The notes: generated by a model from the sequence alone, not told the origin. Positions 1 through 5,523 are shown, counted from the first letter of the stretch. The stretch is 5,523 nucleotides of DNA from Thiobacillaceae bacterium (GCA_012274165.1 JAAPAA010000127.1:1-5523), one strand, 5' to 3'. Program-made: numbers and translations.

Positions 1-606
1 CGCGGCAATGCGTTTGGCTGCCTGAACAATCTTCTGTGTCACGAACCTGTCGGGGCGTACCGAGGATTCGTGGTTGAACAGGATTCCGCTGCAGGCGTAC
101 AAACCGTAGGCCTCGCGGTAGTTGGCCACCAGCCAGTGGGCCGAGGCCTTGGCCACCGCGTAGGGGCTGCGCGGCCGGAAGGGGGTTTGCTCATTGGCGG
201 CTTGACCACCGGTGTCCCCGAAACACTCGCTGGAGCCCGCGTTATAGAAGCGCACCGGTTTACGCCGCAAGCGGATCACCTCCAGCATGTTCAGCACGCC
301 AGAGACGATGCTCTCCAGCGTTTCGGCCGGCTGCTCGAACGACAATCCCACGGAGCTCTGGCCGGCAAGGTAGTAGATCTCGTCAGGATCGCTGCGATCC
401 ACGGCAGTCAGTACGCTTCGAAAATCGGCCGGCGCCATCGAGATCAGGCGCACCTGGCCGGCAATGCCCAGCCTGTGCAAGTTGGCGGCTCCTGTGGTCT
501 GCGCGTCGCGCGACGTGCCCCAAACCTGGTAGTCCTTGTCCAGCAGCAGCTTGGCCAGGTAGGCGCCATCTTGCCCCGTGACGCCGCAGATCAGTGCTTT
601 TTTCAT
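1..606 (-). CDS. gmd: GDP-mannose 4,6-dehydratase, N-terminal 202 residues (3' end beyond window)
   Basis: Converts GDP-D-mannose to GDP-4-keto-6-deoxy-D-mannose, the cytoplasmic branch point to GDP-rhamnose, GDP-fucose and GDP-perosamine. Translating the minus strand from the ATG at 606-604 gives MKKALICGVTGQDGAYLAKL, the classic Gmd Rossmann opening with the NADP-binding glycines G8, G11 and G14. Further family motifs are AGQSSVGLSFEQP (81-93), YNAGSSECFG (121-130), PRSPYAVAK (145-153), NYRE.YG (162-168) and GILFNHES (174-181). By alignment from memory with E. coli Gmd (Thr132, Glu134, Tyr156, Lys160), the catalytic residues are Ser125, Glu127, Tyr149 and Lys153, all with the expected spacing. 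The GDL.D motif of classical Gmd is replaced by MAPADF (57-62), which suggests a variant clade. The frame is open to base 1, so roughly 120-170 C-terminal residues are missing. Only 2 bases separate it from the upstream glycosyltransferase stop. No good Shine-Dalgarno is visible (only GGAC about 11 bases upstream), so translation probably depends on coupling. A sibling NDP-sugar epimerase/dehydratase is possible but less likely. Confidence 0.93.
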   Translation of the reverse strand, partial: MKKALICGVTGQDGAYLAKLLLDKDYQVWGTSRDAQTTGAANLHRLGIAGQVRLISMAPADFRSVLTAVDRSDPDEIYYLAGQSSVGLSFEQPAETLESIVSGVLNMLEVIRLRRKPVRFYNAGSSECFGDTGGQAANEQTPFRPRSPYAVAKASAHWLVANYREAYGLYACSGILFNHESSVRPDRFVTQKIVQAAKRIAA

Positions 607-608
607 GG

Positions 609-1766
609 TCAATTGAAGTCCACGGCGGCCTGCGTCTCGCGCAGACGCCGCCACTCGAGGAAGAAATCGACGTATTTCCCGGCACGGGCCTCGGTGATCA
701 CCGAATCCAGCTGGCCGGTCAAGGCATCGGCCATCTTTTGCCAGCGAAACTGGCTGGCGTGGGCCAAGCCTCTGTCGACCAGTTCCTGCCGGTAGCCGTC
801 GTCGCGCAGGCGCGCGATGGCCTGCTGCATTTCTTCGACGGAGAAGCCGCTGATCAGGTGGGCCGCGCCAGATGCGGCTTCGGCCAACGAACCGTGGTTT
901 GTGGTGATGACGGGACAACCGGACGCCATCGCCTCAATCACCGGCATGCCGAACCCTTCATAGAGAGAGGGGTACACCAGAGCCTGGGCCCCCCCGTAGG
1001 CAAGGGCCAGTTCGTCATCGGTCAGTTCCACCCGCGTGCAGCGTATCCCCCGAGGCAAGCCCGCGAGCACGCTTTGCTCGATTTCCGGCTCCCCGCCCAC
1101 GCAGAGCACGTCGAACTCGACGTGTTCCAGACGCTTGAGCGCCTGGAAGAACAACTGGCTGTTCTTGTAGCCCTTCTGCTGGACGCGAGATCCGACGAAC
1201 AGGAAATAGGGGCGCGCCAGGCCGTACTGTGTCCGGAATGCAGCAACGTCACCGGGCGTCCGCAGCCGGAACACCGCTTCGTCAACTCCGCAGTGCGCCA
1301 CCGCCACCCGATCGGCTGGAATCTCCGGGTAGAACGAGAGCAGGTCCTTGCAGGTTGTGTTCGAGATGCACAGATATCGCTGGGCATAAGCGATTGCGAG
1401 CTCTTTCTCCATCAGGTCGCGCCGCATCGAGTCGAAGCCAAACAGCTCCGGAATCATGTCGTACACCATCAGGACCATAGGCGTCGTGAGCGGCGTGGTG
1501 TAGTAGGTCGTGCTGAATACGTCGACGCGGTAGTGGTCGCACACCTTCTGGATCAATTCGGAGTCCGCGGGCGTGTTTGCCAAGAGCTCGTAGCGCGGGA
1601 ACGGCACCCGCGTGACACCTTCGATGTGCGGCAGGCCCCCGCGGTCCAGCATCAGGATCTCGTACCGGCCGGCACGAGCCATCAAGCCAAGTATGGTCTG
1701 CCAGACGCGGGCGATGCCCGTGTTGTTCAACTGGAAGAAGATGCCGTCGACCAGCAGTCGGTTCAT
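609..1766 (-). CDS. GT-B glycosyltransferase, GT4 / glycosyl transferases group 1 type
   Basis: A complete 385-residue enzyme, probably cytoplasmic or membrane-associated, that transfers a sugar from a nucleotide donor to a growing glycan. The N-terminal Rossmann half has an NNTGIAR loop (14-20) like the acceptor-side glycine loop of GT4 enzymes and a YDMIPELFG segment (102-110). The interdomain part reads YLCISNTTCKDL (131-142) and HCGVDEAVF (158-166). The donor-binding half has YFLFVGS...KGYKN (187-202) and the diagnostic EX7E element, E270 and E278, in PSLYEGFGMPVIEAMASG (266-283). The length is normal for the family. The start at 1766 overlaps the upstream stop as ATGA and has a GAGGGG ribosome site 6 bases away. 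The adjacent gmd makes a GDP-6-deoxyhexose donor, or GDP-mannose itself, plausible (inference). The actual donor, acceptor and linkage cannot be read from the sequence. Confidence 0.92.
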   Translation of the reverse strand: MNRLLVDGIFFQLNNTGIARVWQTILGLMARAGRYEILMLDRGGLPHIEGVTRVPFPRYELLANTPADSELIQKVCDHYRVDVFSTTYYTTPLTTPMVLMVYDMIPELFGFDSMRRDLMEKELAIAYAQRYLCISNTTCKDLLSFYPEIPADRVAVAHCGVDEAVFRLRTPGDVAAFRTQYGLARPYFLFVGSRVQQKGYKNSQLFFQALKRLEHVEFDVLCVGGEPEIEQSVLAGLPRGIRCTRVELTDDELALAYGGAQALVYPSLYEGFGMPVIEAMASGCPVITTNHGSLAEAASGAAHLISGFSVEEMQQAIARLRDDGYRQELVDRGLAHASQFRWQKMADALTGQLDSVITEARAGKYVDFFLEWRRLRETQAAVDFN

Positions 1767-3523
1767 CGCGCGCCCCTCGATGAAAACTTGGCCGTGCGGC
1801 CAAGATGGCGCAGCTCCGACTGCATCAGGGGGTAGCGCTCCCGGATACCGCCTTTCAAGGTGGCGGCGTGGTCTGGCGCCATGCCAAGTACACCCGTACC
1901 GAAAACGCGCCAGTCGCTGGTGAGGTGAGGCGAGGTCAACGGGCGGAAGTAGCGGCGGTGGATCTGCCTTGCCTCGACCACGCCGCGCGTGTCGGCCCGT
2001 GTCGAAAGGCCATGTGGATTCTGGTAATACACGACGTGTGGGTCGTTGAGCTTGTAGAAGGTCTTTCCCGCAGCGAGGCAGCGCATCCAGAACTCATAGT
2101 CGCCGGCGGATTTGTAGTTGATATCGAACGGCCCCAGTTCGTCATGCAATCGCTTGCGCCACATCGGTGCGTTGTGCGGCGAGTTGAACTGCATCATGTT
2201 GTGTGGCGAGATGACCGGCAGGTTGCTCTTGTAGCCGAACTCGGCCACCTGTTCGGGGCTCAGATCGGGATCGAAGCTGTAATAGAAATCCTGATACGTG
2301 ACGTCCACAAAATCCAGATTGTCGAGCACCGCTGCCTGGAGTTCCAGCGAATCGTGGCGGCGCAGGTCATCCAGGTTGGTGTTGGTCAGGTAGTCGCCCC
2401 TGGCGGCCTTCACACCCACATTCCAGGCATCGTAGATGCCGATGCGATGATTCATCCGCAGGTACTGGATGCCCTTGTGTTTGGCCAGATACCGCTGGAT
2501 GATTTCCCCTTCGTTTTCTGGCGAGTCGGCATCGACGATCACCAGTTCGCAATAGTCATCGAAGATGCTTTGCGAGGTGATGTTGTCCATGAACTGTTCG
2601 ATGAAGTCGGCGCCCTTGTAAAGACTGGCGATGGCCGTGACAAGGTAACGGGGCTGACTCTTGATGTAGAAGCGGCTGAAGCTCTCCCCTCCACTGGCTG
2701 GAGGCTGCTCTCGCAGCGATTGCGCGCGCAGCTTCCAATCGTCGACGTGAATCGTCTGGTCGGTTCCCATGATCCAGCAGGACAGACCGTCATGCGGGGT
2801 GACCAGGCCCTCGTTCTCCACCTTGGCGATGTTCAGCAGCGCCATCAACAGGGTTTGACGGGAAAACTCTCCCGTGGCCAGCCGTCCGGTCCAGTGCTCG
2901 ATGTCCCTCGGGTGCGCGCCGCGCCTGAGAACCATCTCATACGCGGACTGGACGAATTCGCCGTCGGTCTCGCTGCCGGCCTCGCCGCCGGCGGCCGCGA
3001 TACGCACCCGCTGTGCCTCTTCGCTGCCCTCGACCTGAAGCAGGAACTGATGGAACGGCAATCCTTTGGCGATGTGGCCTGCCCAGATATCGATTTCCGC
3101 CTGCTTGGGTGTGCGATGCAGGATCAGCTCGTAGACCCGGCGGATGGCTACTGCCTCAGCGACTTCGGCCGCTTCGTTCGCGTCCGTCGGCCGGGTCGGC
3201 TCGGCCGCGCCAACGTCATCGCGCGGGCGAGCCAGCAACATGCGATGCTGAGCTCGCAATTGCTCCCGCACCGATGCACAGGCCGCCGCGCACTGTGCCT
3301 GTTCGACGGCGTTGCGGGCCGTCTTGCTCGCACGCACGCATTTGTTCACGATCGCCACGGCCAGGCTGAACCAGACCGACACTTTGGCGCCTGGACTGTT
3401 GACTGTCTTGAGCGCGTTCCTGTCCAGTGCAGCCAGCAGCAGGTTGAGCTCGTCGAGCGTGAGATGCCCCAGACTCGCCTGCAAAATGCCCTTCGTCGGA
3501 TCGGGCCGTACGTTATTGCTCAT
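1763..3523 (-). CDS. DUF4214-containing GT2-like (GT-A) glycosyltransferase fusion
   Basis: A 586-residue multidomain protein. Residues 1-125 are helical and charged with no family I recognise. A short hydrophobic run (49-59) is too small for a clear membrane segment. Two DUF4214-like repeats follow: about 128-171 (RRVYELILHRTPKQAEIDIW) and about 192-239 (QSAYEMVLRRGAHPRDIEHW). Both share the Y-E-.-hL-.-R and W-.-G/T-.-.h.-.G pattern. From about 294 a GT-A fold begins: LVTAIASLYKGADFIEQF, then ELVIVDADSPENEGE (326-340), then GIYDAWNVGVKAARGDYL (362-379). A NLDD element (383-386) sits in the metal/nucleotide-binding DXD position. SAGDYEFWMRCLAAG (472-486) resembles the region holding the catalytic acid/base of GT2 enzymes, so D475 or E477 is a candidate. 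No signal peptide is seen. Both ends are ATGA overlaps with neighbours. Its role is probably sugar transfer in the same glycan pathway. DUF4214 function is unknown, and protein-protein contact is a guess. Confidence 0.87.
   Translation of the reverse strand: MSNNVRPDPTKGILQASLGHLTLDELNLLLAALDRNALKTVNSPGAKVSVWFSLAVAIVNKCVRASKTARNAVEQAQCAAACASVREQLRAQHRMLLARPRDDVGAAEPTRPTDANEAAEVAEAVAIRRVYELILHRTPKQAEIDIWAGHIAKGLPFHQFLLQVEGSEEAQRVRIAAAGGEAGSETDGEFVQSAYEMVLRRGAHPRDIEHWTGRLATGEFSRQTLLMALLNIAKVENEGLVTPHDGLSCWIMGTDQTIHVDDWKLRAQSLREQPPASGGESFSRFYIKSQPRYLVTAIASLYKGADFIEQFMDNITSQSIFDDYCELVIVDADSPENEGEIIQRYLAKHKGIQYLRMNHRIGIYDAWNVGVKAARGDYLTNTNLDDLRRHDSLELQAAVLDNLDFVDVTYQDFYYSFDPDLSPEQVAEFGYKSNLPVISPHNMMQFNSPHNAPMWRKRLHDELGPFDINYKSAGDYEFWMRCLAAGKTFYKLNDPHVVYYQNPHGLSTRADTRGVVEARQIHRRYFRPLTSPHLTSDWRVFGTGVLGMAPDHAATLKGGIRERYPLMQSELRHLGRTAKFSSRGAR
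1773..1778 (-). promoter_or_regulatory. ribosome binding site of the GT4-type glycosyltransferase gene
   Basis: GAGGGG on the coding strand, 6 bases before the ATG at 1766. It lies within the final codons (SSRGAR) of the upstream gene and supports the ATGA-overlap start. Confidence 0.7.
2807..3142 (-). other. tandem DUF4214-like domain pair inside the GT2-like gene
   Basis: Codons 128-171 and 192-239 encode two related helical units separated by an acidic, Gly/Ala-rich linker (AAAGGEAGSETDGEF, 176-190). Both begin with an aromatic-Glu pair in a helix (VYELILHR and AYEMVLRR), then a P-x-x-x-x-I-x-x-W core (PKQAEIDIW and PRDIEHW, with a small length difference) and end in a Phe/Leu-rich helix (FHQFLLQVEGSEEAQ and SRQTLLMALLNIAKVENEG). 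This pattern matches what I know of DUF4214, found in S-layer-like, RTX and glycosyltransferase proteins. A profile search would be needed to confirm both copies. Confidence 0.75.
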
Positions 3524-4554
3524 TTGTTCCTCTTCTTGTTTTTGGCACTGGTCTTGACCTTTCCCGGCCTCTTTGCCGCTTGGCCCAGCGCCGGATAGCC
3601 AATCCGCTCACACAGGCTCAGATAGTGCGAAGACTTGCCTGCCAGCGCCTCCACTTCGGGCTCATGGGCGCGGCGCGGCCGGGGCGCGATGATGCCGCCG
3701 CTGCGCCCGCTGTCGCCGGAGAACTTGAAGGCATCGAACGTCAGTTCGAACGTCTCGTTGAAAGGCAGCTCCAGCTGATCGCACAGGCGGCGCATCACGA
3801 CCTGCGGCGCTTCCAGGAATTCCTCGTAGCGATAAATCGGCAGCCCCGCGTGGGCGTCGAGGAAAAGGTGGTAGCGGCGGCAGTATTCATCCACGGTATT
3901 GGGAGAGAAGTGGATCCAGTCAAGGTCACGCATGGAAAGATAGCTGTCCAACGGGTCTCGAACAGTCACAACCGAGCAGGTCGGGTAGGCGGGTCGCACC
4001 AAAGTCAGCAGTGATTTCTTGCCGTCGGGCTCATCGGTAAAAAGAAATTGCCCGTGGCTGTGGTCGCGCAGAATCAAGCGTCGTCCCTCCAGGACAACGC
4101 TGCCATGCAGCGCGCGCAACTGCCCCAGGAACAGCTCGCCAAGCACCTTGTCGGAGGCATTCCGGTCACCCATGCGCACCAGCGATGCAAGATCGGTTGG
4201 ATTGAACTTGGGCGAATCCGGGTTGTAGAGCATCCTGCTGTACGGATCCACTTCGTTGAGCAGCAAGGTGTTGGGCATGGCAGCCAGGCACTTGGCAATG
4301 AGGGTGCCGCCCGTGCAAGACAGATGATGCAAGGTTCTGATCTTCGCGTCTGGCGAGGGCACGCCGCCGGCCCGGCAAAGTTCGATGCAGCGATCGAACA
4401 GGCTGGTCTTGATCGCGACATTTTTCCTGGCGTGCGTCGGTTCGGATGAGGAGCCGAGTCGGCGCAGCATCTCGTCCACCAGCTCGGCGAGCGCCTTCGC
4501 CTCTTTGCCGGGTGGCATGGCAGATGTCATGGCAGGGGTCATGGCAGGAGTCAT
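3520..4554 (-). CDS. sulfotransferase, PAPS-dependent family type
   Basis: A 344-residue protein likely to move a sulfonate group from PAPS to a hydroxyl, probably on the glycan made by its neighbours. The 5'-phosphosulfate loop is LSCTGGTLIAKCL (78-90), followed by a NEVDP segment (100-104) in the place of the E-P motif of bacterial and Golgi-type sulfotransferases. RDHSHGQF (163-170) offers His165 and His167 near the expected active site. The 3'-phosphate site is VVTVRDPLDSYLSM (195-208), with Arg199 and Ser207 at the usual 8-residue spacing. YRYEEFLEAP (241-250) is also typical of the family. The C-terminus (329-344) is a Lys-rich tail. The start chosen, 4554, overlaps the upstream stop as ATGA and has AGGAAA 8 bases upstream. 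However, three more in-frame ATGs follow at 4542, 4530 and 4518 because of a 12-bp repeat, so the first 12 residues (MTPAMTPAMTSA) could be dispensable. The specific acceptor is unknown. Confidence 0.85.
   Translation of the reverse strand: MTPAMTPAMTSAMPPGKEAKALAELVDEMLRRLGSSSEPTHARKNVAIKTSLFDRCIELCRAGGVPSPDAKIRTLHHLSCTGGTLIAKCLAAMPNTLLLNEVDPYSRMLYNPDSPKFNPTDLASLVRMGDRNASDKVLGELFLGQLRALHGSVVLEGRRLILRDHSHGQFLFTDEPDGKKSLLTLVRPAYPTCSVVTVRDPLDSYLSMRDLDWIHFSPNTVDEYCRRYHLFLDAHAGLPIYRYEEFLEAPQVVMRRLCDQLELPFNETFELTFDAFKFSGDSGRSGGIIAPRPRRAHEPEVEALAGKSSHYLSLCERIGYPALGQAAKRPGKVKTSAKNKKRNK
3527..3534 (-). promoter_or_regulatory. ribosome binding site of the DUF4214-glycosyltransferase gene
   Basis: AAGAGGAA on the coding strand, with GAGG 5 bases before the ATG at 3523. 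It is embedded in the Lys/Asn-rich codons that end the sulfotransferase, so the basic tail and the ribosome site share the same bases. Confidence 0.75.
4519..4554 (-). repeat. 12-bp tandem repeat, three units, spanning the stop/start overlap
   Basis: On the coding strand the units are ATGACTCCTGCC (4554-4543), ATGACCCCTGCC (4542-4531) and ATGACATCTGCC (4530-4519), followed by a decayed ATGCCACCC. The unit length keeps the frame and encodes MTPA-MTPA-MTSA. Every unit starts with ATGA. It therefore supplies an in-frame start for the sulfotransferase and, shifted by one base, a TGA in the frame of the coiled-coil gene. Confidence 0.93.
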
Positions 4555-5523
4555 GATGCTTGTTTCCTGGCCGTCGCATCGCTACGCCGGCGGCTCGCCT
4601 TCTTGGGTACGACAAACAGCGCTTCTGGCGCGGCTTCCTCGAGTGCGCCTCCATTGGGGCCTTGCAGCTGGTGGAAATACTGGGAAGCCAACCGCAGCTT
4701 GTCTTCCAGCTCGACCAGGAGCGAATGCTGGCGCTGCTGCATACCCAGGGCCACCTCGTAGCGCCCGCGCAGTTCCTTGAGGTCCGCGTCGCGCATCGCA
4801 TTGAGCTTGGTTGTCAGATGGGCCATCTGCTCGAACTGCTGGTTCTGGGCGCGTAGATCGTCCTTCTGGGCGCGTAGGTCGTCCAATTGGCGCTGCTGCA
4901 TCTCCACAATAGTCTGGGACGTCCCGGACTTTTCGATCCAATAGGTCGTCTGGCGCCTTTGCTCGTTGATCTCGGCCTCGAGGCGTGCCGCCTTCTCGCG
5001 CTCCTCCGCGACCTGGGCCAATGCTGATTGATGCTGGGCTTGCTGAGCTGATTCCAGCTGCTCCGAGCGTTGCTTCCAGACCACTGTTTGTCGTTGCTGC
5101 TCCACCAAGTCGGCCTGGTGGTTCGTCAGCGTTTCACGCCCGGCCTTGACCTCGGCCTGCGTGCTGTCTATTTGCCCCTGCTGGGCGGCCACTATCTCGG
5201 CGAAATCGTTGCGCTGCGTCGAAGCAGCTTCGAGGGCGTGTTCGATCTGGGCGAGCCGTTCCTGAGTTGCGGACAGCCGCGCCTCCAATTCGGCAGTTAC
5301 CGCCGCATACTGATCAGCCCTGTCCTTCCAGTGAGCGGCCTGCCGCTGTTGGTCCGAAAGATCGGCCTGGTATCGGTCAATGCTTTCTCGGCTTGCGGCC
5401 AGTTGTTCATCTTGAGCTGCCAGCACATCGCTGTGCCGCTGCGCCTCACTTGCGAGCTGCTCAATGAGGCTCAGTTGCTGCTGTGCGGCTGCCGTGAGCG
5501 ATTGCTCCAGCTCCTCGGCCCGC
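4551..5523 (-). CDS. long coiled-coil protein, C-terminal part (start beyond right edge)
   Basis: Function not recognised. The frame is open from the right edge (first full codon 5522-5520) to the TGA at 4553-4551, giving 323 visible residues. A GTG at 5426 could be read as a start, but the 32 codons before it continue the same coiled-coil composition (AEELEQSLTAAAQQQL), so the true start is almost certainly outside. Numbering from the 5426 codon, residues up to 256 contain no proline and no cysteine and are rich in Gln, Glu, Ala and Arg with heptad-like Leu/Ile/Val spacing. This predicts one nearly continuous helix. QQRQ or QRRQ occurs five times (26, 110, 156, 177, 230), three of them inside a 21-residue Trp-containing unit. 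After GPNGG (256-260) the protein ends in a short segment and a basic tail (275-288, KKASRRR then ARK). Its last codons overlap the sulfotransferase start, so it belongs to the glycan operon. It may be the tail of a larger enzyme such as a methyltransferase or glycosyltransferase, or a scaffold. Confidence 0.85.
   Translation of the reverse strand, partial: RAEELEQSLTAAAQQQLSLIEQLASEAQRHSDVLAAQDEQLAASRESIDRYQADLSDQQRQAAHWKDRADQYAAVTAELEARLSATQERLAQIEHALEAASTQRNDFAEIVAAQQGQIDSTQAEVKAGRETLTNHQADLVEQQRQTVVWKQRSEQLESAQQAQHQSALAQVAEEREKAARLEAEINEQRRQTTYWIEKSGTSQTIVEMQQRQLDDLRAQKDDLRAQNQQFEQMAHLTTKLNAMRDADLKELRGRYEVALGMQQRQHSLLVELEDKLRLASQYFHQLQGPNGGALEEAAPEALFVVPKKASRRRSDATARKQAS
4563..4568 (-). 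promoter_or_regulatory. ribosome binding site of the sulfotransferase gene
   Basis: AGGAAA on the coding strand ends 8 bases before the ATG at 4554. It lies inside the last codons of the coiled-coil gene and favours the first of four in-frame ATGs as the start. Confidence 0.6.
4843..4884 (-). repeat. 21-bp tandem duplication, two copies, 20 of 21 bases identical
   Basis: Copies at 4843-4863 and 4864-4884 differ only at one base (a/g on the plus strand), a synonymous GAC/GAT change. The unit adds exactly one heptad to the coiled coil (DDLRAQK then DDLRAQN, residues 182-195 from the 5426 codon). Both copies carry the same CTA leucine codon, uncommon in G+C-rich genes. This supports duplication at the DNA level rather than convergence. 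Confidence 0.95.
4920..5372 (-). repeat. three dispersed 21-residue Trp-containing units in the coiled coil
   Basis: The units lie at 5310-5372, 5058-5120 and 4920-4982. They share a pattern of Q/E-A-D/E-L/I, two residues, Q-Q/R-R-Q, three residues, W, then a charged K/R/E-rich end. In each unit the Trp is at position 15 (Trp33, Trp117 and Trp163 from the 5426 codon). The first two are 84 residues apart, exactly twelve heptads; the third is 46 further on, which is not a whole number of heptads. These three are the only tryptophans in the visible part. Confidence 0.7.

Noticed and set aside
70..795. A 241-codon plus-strand open frame opposite gmd
   Set aside because: The minus strand encodes an unmistakable Gmd with catalytic residues in place, so the plus-strand frame is a codon-bias shadow.
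594..1835. A 413-codon plus-strand open frame opposite the GT4-type glycosyltransferase
   Set aside because: The minus-strand frame carries the EX7E motif and full family architecture. The plus-strand product resembles nothing and is a shadow frame.
2665..3370. Other overlapping frames on both strands in the region of the DUF4214 repeats
   Set aside because: All are short, Arg/Ser/Pro-rich alternative readings of a well-supported coding region.
3524..3546. Pyrimidine-rich plus-strand run (T/C tract) as a possible terminator or regulatory tract
   Set aside because: It is the complement of AAG/AAC codons for the sulfotransferase's basic tail plus the next gene's ribosome site. I see no hairpin beside it.
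1805..3598. A 597-codon open frame on the plus strand, antisense to the DUF4214-glycosyltransferase gene
   Set aside because: It runs opposite a gene with clear domains. Its translation is His/Val/Arg-rich without recognisable motifs, and such frames arise from G+C-rich codon use. No ribosome site or coupling supports it.
3667..3690. G/C-rich gcgcggcgcggccggggcgcg stretch as a hairpin or site
   Set aside because: It encodes the Arg/Pro-rich loop of the sulfotransferase (APRPRRAH) and has no loop-and-T-tract layout, so it is best explained by coding.
4551..5426. Taking the GTG at 5426 as the true start of the coiled-coil gene
   Set aside because: The frame stays open to the window edge and the 32 upstream codons keep the same Gln/Glu/Ala coiled-coil character. 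No ribosome site is evident before the GTG.

Overview
The window is a block of five genes, all on the minus strand and packed end to end. It reads as part of a surface-polysaccharide (O-antigen, capsule or exopolysaccharide) biosynthesis locus from a Gram-negative, G+C-rich bacterium (about 60% by eye). The proteins have a proteobacterial look, and Burkholderiales would be my guess, but no marker gene is present and that placement is weak. No tRNA, rRNA, CRISPR, insertion sequence or phage gene is visible, and no non-coding stretch exceeds 2 bases.

In transcription order (right to left) the genes are: (1) the C-terminal part of a long, proline-free, Gln-rich coiled-coil protein, whose start lies beyond the right edge (4551-5523); (2) a PAPS-dependent-type sulfotransferase (3520-4554); (3) a 586-residue protein with a helical N-terminus, two DUF4214-like repeats and a GT-A (family GT2-like) glycosyltransferase domain (1763-3523); (4) a GT-B glycosyltransferase of the GT4 / 'glycosyl transferases group 1' type (609-1766); (5) the first 202 residues of a GDP-mannose 4,6-dehydratase, Gmd, cut by the left edge (1-606). 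The first three junctions are ATGA stop/start overlaps, and the fourth has a 2-base gap. This implies one polycistronic message with translational coupling, whose promoter and terminator both lie outside the window.

A coherent reading is as follows. Gmd makes GDP-4-keto-6-deoxy-mannose, the precursor of GDP-D-rhamnose, GDP-L-fucose or GDP-perosamine. The two glycosyltransferases assemble a 6-deoxyhexose-containing glycan, and the sulfotransferase may sulfate it. The coiled-coil protein could be a scaffold or a length-measuring element, but its N-terminal part would be needed to tell. The most unusual points are this gene combination, the DUF4214-glycosyltransferase fusion, the rod-like repeat protein, and a 12-bp tandem repeat at the coiled-coil/sulfotransferase junction in which every unit carries both a start codon for one gene and a stop codon for the other.
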